A stretch of DNA of 9,705 nt from an uncultured Oscillospiraceae bacterium (lineage in GTDB: Bacteria; Bacillota; Clostridia; Oscillospirales; Oscillospiraceae), in contig CANRHF010000070.1 of NCBI GenBank assembly GCA_947630345.1, forward strand, positions 1 through 9,705. The letters are read 5' to 3'. Shown in pieces: positions 6,148-9,705 of this stretch (the first letter of the stretch is position 1; each line of letters starts with the position of its first letter). The notes under the pieces were generated by a model. That model was not told where the DNA came from. It made no database searches and saw nothing but the letters and a program-made list of their open reading frames with translations. The translations under genes were made by a program, and so were the position numbers.

Positions 6148-6987
6148 ATGATCCGCAATGATATGAAGAAGCGCATGGACCTGGCCCGGAGGAAGATCGA
6201 GCACGCCCTGGAACTGGGCGGCGGCCACACCATCCTCAGCACCGGCATTACCGGAGACGATTCCCGCCTGGCCCGCGCGGTGACGGACGTGGGTGTCAAG
6301 ATGATCGAGCCCAACCATCCAGCCGTGGCCCTTGCCAGAGGCCACCGGGGCGTGGTGACCATGCACGCGGCGGAGCAGATCCGCCACGAGATCACTGTCG
6401 GACAAATGGCGGAGGTCACCCGCGGCATCCGGGCGGTCTGCCCGCCGGACACCTATATTACGGTTGGCATCCCAGGCGGCTTCACGGAGGTGGTGCCCAT
6501 GCCGCTGCAGGAGTCCGATTTTGTGACCATGGCCCTTGCGGGCGCCGATGGCTTGCACACCCACAAGTCCTGCATCGAGGACCTGGAGGAGCTGGTGAAG
6601 ATGGCCCATAAATATGGTCTGTTGGTTGACGCCTATATTGGCAAGGCATCGGACCTGCACACCTTCGGCCTTCCGGCGGAGACTCCGGAGGAGGTCGCCA
6701 AGACCGCCAAGCTCATGGAGGAAGTAGGCACCGACATGATCGGCCTGATGACAGGTATGAGTTATGAGGGCGTGGACGCCGGGGACATCCATCCGGAGAT
6801 CAAAGAGCGCTTGGCGGCGTTGGTGGAGACCGTCCATGTTCCCACGCTGGCCGAGGGCGGCATCAACATCACAAATTTCCGTGCCTTCCAGGACACGAAA
6901 GTCAACATCCTGGTGATTGGCACCTCCATCGACAAAATGGTGGAGAAGGCCGCACAACAGGCGGTGAAGGAATTCCTGGCACTGTAA
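6148..6987 (+). CDS. TIM-barrel protein with sugar-phosphate-type binding site, function unknown
   Basis: This 279-residue soluble protein lies 27 nt after the EIIC gene, with AAAAGAGG ahead of its ATG, and is clearly co-transcribed. Eight short hydrophobic strands alternate with helices in the order of a (beta/alpha)8 barrel: ILSTGIT (29), VKMIEPN (50), TYITVGI (102), DGLHTHK (134), LLVDAYIG (158), DMIGLMTG (196), PTLAEGGIN (232) and NILVIGTSI (253). The last two, with GGI and IGTS, look like the standard phosphate-binding site of the ribulose-phosphate-binding barrels (epimerases, KGPDC, HisA/HisF, KDPG-type aldolases). Candidate active-site residues are Lys140, Lys166, Glu54 and Asp161. 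It could be an aldolase, epimerase or decarboxylase acting on the compound imported by its partner. I do not recognise a characterised member and make no specific reaction claim. Confidence 0.8.
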   Translation: MIRNDMKKRMDLARRKIEHALELGGGHTILSTGITGDDSRLARAVTDVGVKMIEPNHPAVALARGHRGVVTMHAAEQIRHEITVGQMAEVTRGIRAVCPPDTYITVGIPGGFTEVVPMPLQESDFVTMALAGADGLHTHKSCIEDLEELVKMAHKYGLLVDAYIGKASDLHTFGLPAETPEEVAKTAKLMEEVGTDMIGLMTGMSYEGVDAGDIHPEIKERLAALVETVHVPTLAEGGINITNFRAFQDTKVNILVIGTSIDKMVEKAAQQAVKEFLAL

Positions 6988-7003
6988 AAATCCATTGGAA
7001 CGG

Positions 7004-7027
7004 CCGGGGGGCGCTGCCGCCCCCCGG
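7004..7027 (+). terminator. Rho-independent terminator after the EIIC/TIM-barrel operon
   Basis: A 10-bp GC stem (CCGGGGGGCG with CGCCCCCCGG) and a 4-nt CTGC loop are followed by TTCTTCCGCTTTT. The stem starts 17 nt after the TAA of the TIM-barrel gene. It separates the operon from the GntR gene, which has its own promoter just downstream. Confidence 0.85.
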
Positions 7028-7046
7028 TTCTTCCGCTTTTCCAGGC

Positions 7047-7075
7047 TTGCAAAAGGGTAGGTTCTCCGTTATAAT
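7047..7075 (+). promoter_or_regulatory. Promoter of the GntR-type regulator gene
   Basis: TTGCAA (7047-7052) is followed by a 17-nt gap and a perfect TATAAT (7070-7075). Transcription would start near 7082, only about 13 nt before ATG 7095, so the AAGAAGG ribosome binding site (7081-7087) would sit at the very 5' end of the mRNA. The ATTGT-N4-ACAAT palindrome of the upstream operon is not repeated here, so autoregulation through that site is not evident. Confidence 0.65.
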
Positions 7076-7094
7076 ACAGAAAGAAGGCTATGGC

Positions 7095-7847
7095 ATGGGA
7101 AGCGGTGCGGAAATGTCACACGATTTTGTCTATATGCAGGTTTACAACACCCTCCGGGACCGGATCGAGAAGGGCGGCTTAGCCCCCGGTACCCGTCTGG
7201 AGACGGAGATGGAGCTGCGCAGGCAGTTCCAAGTCAGCCGAGAGACCATTCGCCGGGCACTGTCAATGCTGGAATCGGACGGTTATATCACCCGGAAGGT
7301 CTCAGCCGGGACCTTTGTCCGGGCCTCCAAGGTGCAGTACGCCTCCTCGATCTATCATGAGAGCTTTTCTGAGCAAATGCGCAAGCAGGGCAAGCGCCCC
7401 TCCTCCGAAATCAAGTCCATTGAGATTCTCAGCGAGCTGCCGCCCCACATTTCTGAGGCTCTGGAACTGGGGACTGGGGAACGGGTGTACTGCCTCAAGC
7501 GGGTGCGGCTGGCGGACGAGGTCCCCATGGCCTATGAGATCGCTTATATCCGCCAGTCGCTGTGTCCGAACCTCCAGACCTTTCTGCTGGACGACACGTC
7601 GCTATATGAGCTGTACGAAAAGCAGTACAGCCTGGACATGGGGCAGATCACCTTGAAGATCGAGGCGGTGACCGCCAATCCTGCCCTGCAGAAGCTGCTG
7701 GCACTGAAGGGCTCCATGGCGCTTTTGAAAATGACGTCTCTCATGCAGCTCACGGACGGACGGCCGTTGTACTATGTGATCAGCTACCACGTCGGAGACA
7801 AGTATGAGTTCACCGCACGGATGTCCCGCAGACCGAAAAGCCCTTGA
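7095..7847 (+). CDS. GntR-family (HutC/UTRA) transcriptional regulator
   Basis: This 250-residue regulator probably senses a sugar or sugar phosphate. Residues 10-77 form a winged helix-turn-helix: VYNTLRDRIEKGGLAPGTRL, then the recognition helix in QVSRETIRRALSMLESDGYI and the wing in VSAGTFV. Residues about 95-240 form a UTRA ligand-binding domain (LELGTGERVYCLKRVRLAD, then VPMAYEIAYI, and the late segment RPLYYVISYHVGDKYEFT). Length and architecture are normal for the HutC subfamily. ATG 7095 is chosen because of AAGAAGG upstream and the promoter position; the in-frame TTG at 7047 overlaps the -35 box and is excluded, while ATG 7113 is a possible alternative. The gene sits just after the EIIC/TIM-barrel operon, whose promoter carries a palindrome suited to a dimeric repressor, so it is the likely local controller. 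The ligand is unknown. Confidence 0.92.
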   Translation: MGSGAEMSHDFVYMQVYNTLRDRIEKGGLAPGTRLETEMELRRQFQVSRETIRRALSMLESDGYITRKVSAGTFVRASKVQYASSIYHESFSEQMRKQGKRPSSEIKSIEILSELPPHISEALELGTGERVYCLKRVRLADEVPMAYEIAYIRQSLCPNLQTFLLDDTSLYELYEKQYSLDMGQITLKIEAVTANPALQKLLALKGSMALLKMTSLMQLTDGRPLYYVISYHVGDKYEFTARMSRRPKSP

Positions 7848-7950
7848 TGCACCCACCTCCGTCCTTTTTTCGGCGCCTCTCTTGCGTAAAACTGCGCCCC
7901 GCTTGCTCCGCAGGCAGGGCGCCGCTTATTTGGACCGTGCAAAATCATAG

Positions 7951-7981
7951 ACCTCGCCCCGCACATCGTGCGGGGCGAGGT
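7951..7981 (-). terminator. Strong hairpin terminator after the dehydrogenase gene
   Basis: A perfect 14-bp stem (ACCTCGCCCCGCAC with its complement) and a 3-nt loop begin only 3 nt after the TAG of the minus-strand dehydrogenase gene. Read on the minus strand it is followed by CTATGATTTTG, a modest U-rich tail. On the plus strand it could also stop readthrough from the GntR gene, whose own downstream region (7848-7950) has only a T6 run and no convincing stem before it. Confidence 0.8.
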
Positions 7982-7984
7982 GCC

Positions 7985-9256
7985 CTATAAAATGGTTTGG
8001 ACGCCGAAGTGGCGGAAGAGGAAGCGCTCCGCTTCCGTGTTCCACAGGCCACCGTGGGCGTCGCAGAGGTCCGCCAGGGTGCGGTAGAAGGGGTCCGTCT
8101 CCCCAAGGGCGCGGAAATCGGAAATGGCGGTCAGGGGCATATCGAACTGGGTGTAGGTCAGCTTCTTGCCCCCAGGGATGTTGGGCAGGTTCCGGGTGGC
8201 GTCGGCAATGGCGTCCAGGCCGCCCACATGGGTCACCATCACCGCCGGGCGGATTTTTCCCGCCGCCGCCAGGGCAATGCTCTCCTTCAGGTCGTCGGTA
8301 TTGCCGCCGGTGGTGCCCATAATGTGGGTACTGGTGTAGTGGCAGTTATAAAGATTGATATTGGCGGAGAAGCTCTTGTCCGTGGGTCCGGCGAAGAAAT
8401 TCATGCACCCGTCGAAGGCCAGCAGCCGGTCCCCCAGCTCCGCCAGGGAGCGGATGGGAGCCATGACGAACACATCGTCATACCCCGCCCCGCCGGTGAG
8501 GGCCATCAGGTGGGAGAATTGATCGGCGCAGTTGTTTGGGTTTACATAATACAGTTCCACGCCCTTTTCCGCAGCTTCCTTTTCCGGGAGCAATGCCTGG
8601 GCCCGGGCGATCCGCTGGTCGGACACGTCCGTTACCACAATCCGCCGGGGCTTCCGCGCCAGGGCCAGGGGGTACTCGATGGCGCCCAGGCCCATGGGGC
8701 CACAGCCGCCGATGATCAGCAGATTTCCCCCGGGCTTGGGACCGATGGCGTGGTCGTGATTGACCTTGTTGGTGTGGTAAAGCCCCTGGTAGCCACCCAC
8801 GATACAGCTCATGGGCTCGCCCAGGGAGGCCTCGAAATAGCTCTCCCCGTCGTAGTGGAGCAGGCACCCCAGCTCCATGACCTCGTTCGGCATGATGCAG
8901 TAGGTCACCGCGCCGCCGCAGTAGCAGTAGGAGTAGCCGGGGGAGTCCAGCTTGCCCTTGTAGTTCAGGGCCGGCTGCTGGGCGAATTTTTCGCCGGGAT
9001 GAAATTCGTGGGCCCACTTTTTCCCTACCTGGACGATATCGCCGGCAAACTCATGGCCGATCAGGACCGGATGGACGTCCACATCCTGGGGGCAGCGCTT
9101 GTGGGCCTTGCCCTGCTCCAGAAGCTTGTAGGTGGACATACAAATGCTGTCGCTCATCACCCGGACCAGGATCTCGTCGTCCCGGATCTCGGGCAGCTCA
9201 AATTCCTCCAGGCGGATATCATGGGCGCCGTACAGGCGCACGCCTTTTACTTTCAT
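7985..9256 (-). CDS. Zinc-dependent medium-chain dehydrogenase, L-sorbose-1-phosphate reductase (SorE/YggP) type
   Basis: This 423-residue NAD(P)-linked oxidoreductase is predicted to interconvert a ketose phosphate and a hexitol phosphate, classically L-sorbose 1-phosphate to D-glucitol 6-phosphate. Catalytic zinc ligands are visible: Cys39 (SDSICMSTYK), His68-Glu69 (IGHEFAGDI) and Glu147 (ASLGEPMSC). The Rossmann motif GGCGPMG lies at 183-189, and Asp210 at the end of the next strand favours NAD(H) over NADP(H). There is no four-Cys structural zinc loop of the alcohol-dehydrogenase type. Blocks such as CMNFFAGPTDKSFSANINLY, NLPNIPGGKKLTY and MPLTAISDF are characteristic of the E. coli YggP and Klebsiella SorE group as I recall them. 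The start ATG overlaps the stop of the kinase gene (ATGA), with AAAGGAG upstream, so translation is coupled. Substrate preference, including hexitol phosphates other than glucitol, is inference. Confidence 0.87.
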   Translation of the reverse strand: MKVKGVRLYGAHDIRLEEFELPEIRDDEILVRVMSDSICMSTYKLLEQGKAHKRCPQDVDVHPVLIGHEFAGDIVQVGKKWAHEFHPGEKFAQQPALNYKGKLDSPGYSYCYCGGAVTYCIMPNEVMELGCLLHYDGESYFEASLGEPMSCIVGGYQGLYHTNKVNHDHAIGPKPGGNLLIIGGCGPMGLGAIEYPLALARKPRRIVVTDVSDQRIARAQALLPEKEAAEKGVELYYVNPNNCADQFSHLMALTGGAGYDDVFVMAPIRSLAELGDRLLAFDGCMNFFAGPTDKSFSANINLYNCHYTSTHIMGTTGGNTDDLKESIALAAAGKIRPAVMVTHVGGLDAIADATRNLPNIPGGKKLTYTQFDMPLTAISDFRALGETDPFYRTLADLCDAHGGLWNTEAERFLFRHFGVQTIL

Positions 9257-9705
9257 GGATAGCTCCTTTCCATAGCCTTGATTTGGGCCAGGATCCTTTC
9301 AGTGTCCGCCCGGCTGGCCAGCCCCAGGGAGAAAGCCGTGGCGGCGCCGGCGGCGGCCCCCAGGCGGTGGGCATGATGATAGTCCCGCCTGGCCAGCCAT
9401 CCCGCCAGAAAACCGGCGGTCATGGAGTCCCCCGCGCCCACGGAGTTGACCACCTGCCCTTTGGGAGCGTAGAGGCGGTGGACCGCCCCGGTCTCGTCCA
9501 GCAGCATGGACCCGTCGCCGGAAAGCGATACCAGCACATTCCGCGCCCCCCGATCTTGCAATTCCCGGGCGCAAGACTCCAGCAGCTCGTCGCTGTCGGC
9601 CTCCCGGCGGCAGAGCTCCTCCAGCTCTTTGCGGTTGGGCTTGATCAGGAAGGGCCGGTAGGGCAGGGCGGAGAGCAGGCGCTCTCCGGTGGCGTCCACC
9701 ACGCA
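9253..9705 (-). CDS. PfkB-family sugar (phosphate) kinase, C-terminal half (cut by window edge)
   Basis: The final 150 codons of a ribokinase/PfkB-type kinase are visible; the reading frame runs off the right edge (CVVDATGE at the cut), so roughly half of a usual ~300-residue protein is missing. Visible signatures are FLIKPNRKELEEL, SLSGDGSMLL and the ATP-site/catalytic motif VNSVGAGDSMTAGFLAG, whose GAGD Asp is the catalytic base. The KPN and GAGDSMTAGF wording is closest to the 1-phosphofructokinase/tagatose-6-phosphate kinase subgroup. Coupling by a 4-nt overlap to the ketose-phosphate/hexitol-phosphate dehydrogenase gene supports a role in channelling a phosphorylated ketose into glycolysis. 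The exact substrate (fructose 1-phosphate or tagatose 6-phosphate) cannot be fixed from this half. Confidence 0.85.
   Translation of the reverse strand, partial: CVVDATGERLLSALPYRPFLIKPNRKELEELCRREADSDELLESCARELQDRGARNVLVSLSGDGSMLLDETGAVHRLYAPKGQVVNSVGAGDSMTAGFLAGWLARRDYHHAHRLGAAAGAATAFSLGLASRADTERILAQIKAMERSYP

Noticed and set aside
7871..7924. CGGCGCC / GGCGCCG inverted repeat downstream of the GntR gene
   Set aside because: Only 7 bp of GC-rich sequence with a 40-nt loop; expected by chance, and the nearby 14-bp hairpin explains termination.
7997..9262. 421-codon plus-strand open frame opposite the dehydrogenase gene
   Set aside because: A shadow frame; the minus-strand product has all zinc and cofactor motifs.
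1..9705. CRISPR array, tRNA/rRNA genes, insertion sequences or integrase/att sites
   Set aside because: No regularly spaced repeats, cloverleaf-like sequence, transposase or integrase motifs, or terminal inverted repeats were found by reading both strands.

Overview
The window is GC-rich (about 60 % in genes, with a few AT-rich promoter islands). Genes are tightly packed, Shine-Dalgarno sequences are strong, and one promoter is a perfect sigma-70/sigma-A consensus. The protein types (TIR/beta-propeller protein, fructose-type PTS permease domain, HutC-type GntR regulator, SorE/YggP-like dehydrogenase) suggest a high-GC anaerobic Firmicute of the Oscillospiraceae/Clostridia type. That placement is inferred from protein style, not from a marker gene.

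Left block (1-3860): a plus-strand gene enters from outside the window and ends in a RyR (ryanodine-receptor-type) domain. It converges, across a perfect hairpin terminator, on a large minus-strand gene. That gene encodes a TIR domain, a basic linker, one transmembrane helix, a helical hinge and a long WD40-like beta-propeller. Its promoter (TTGACA-17-TATAAT) lies about 140 nt upstream of the start codon, leaving a long, structured leader. TIR and RyR domains are both known from nucleotide-based signalling and conflict systems, so this pair is a candidate defence or stress-signalling locus.

Middle gap (3860-4545): about 0.7 kb with no intact gene. It holds the remnant of a radical SAM gene that keeps its ribosome binding site and start codon. 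One missing base at the codon for the first cluster cysteine, followed by truncation, has broken it. Then comes an AT-rich regulatory region with a palindrome lying exactly between the -35 and -10 boxes of the next operon.

Central block (4546-7847): a two-gene operon encodes a fructose-type PTS EIIC membrane domain fused to an unusual N-terminal domain that is not a recognisable EIIB, and a TIM-barrel protein with a sugar-phosphate-type phosphate-binding site. A strong terminator follows, then a separately promoted HutC-type GntR regulator that is the obvious candidate controller. No EIIA, EIIB or HPr gene is present. This looks like an uncharacterised uptake and catabolic unit for a sugar or sugar-like compound.

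Right block (7951-9705, minus strand): a translationally coupled pair with a 4-nt ATGA overlap. It comprises a PfkB-family sugar (phosphate) kinase, cut by the window edge, and a zinc-dependent medium-chain dehydrogenase of the L-sorbose-1-phosphate reductase type. The pair ends in a strong hairpin terminator facing the GntR gene. It probably belongs to a larger ketose or hexitol phosphate operon lying beyond the right edge.
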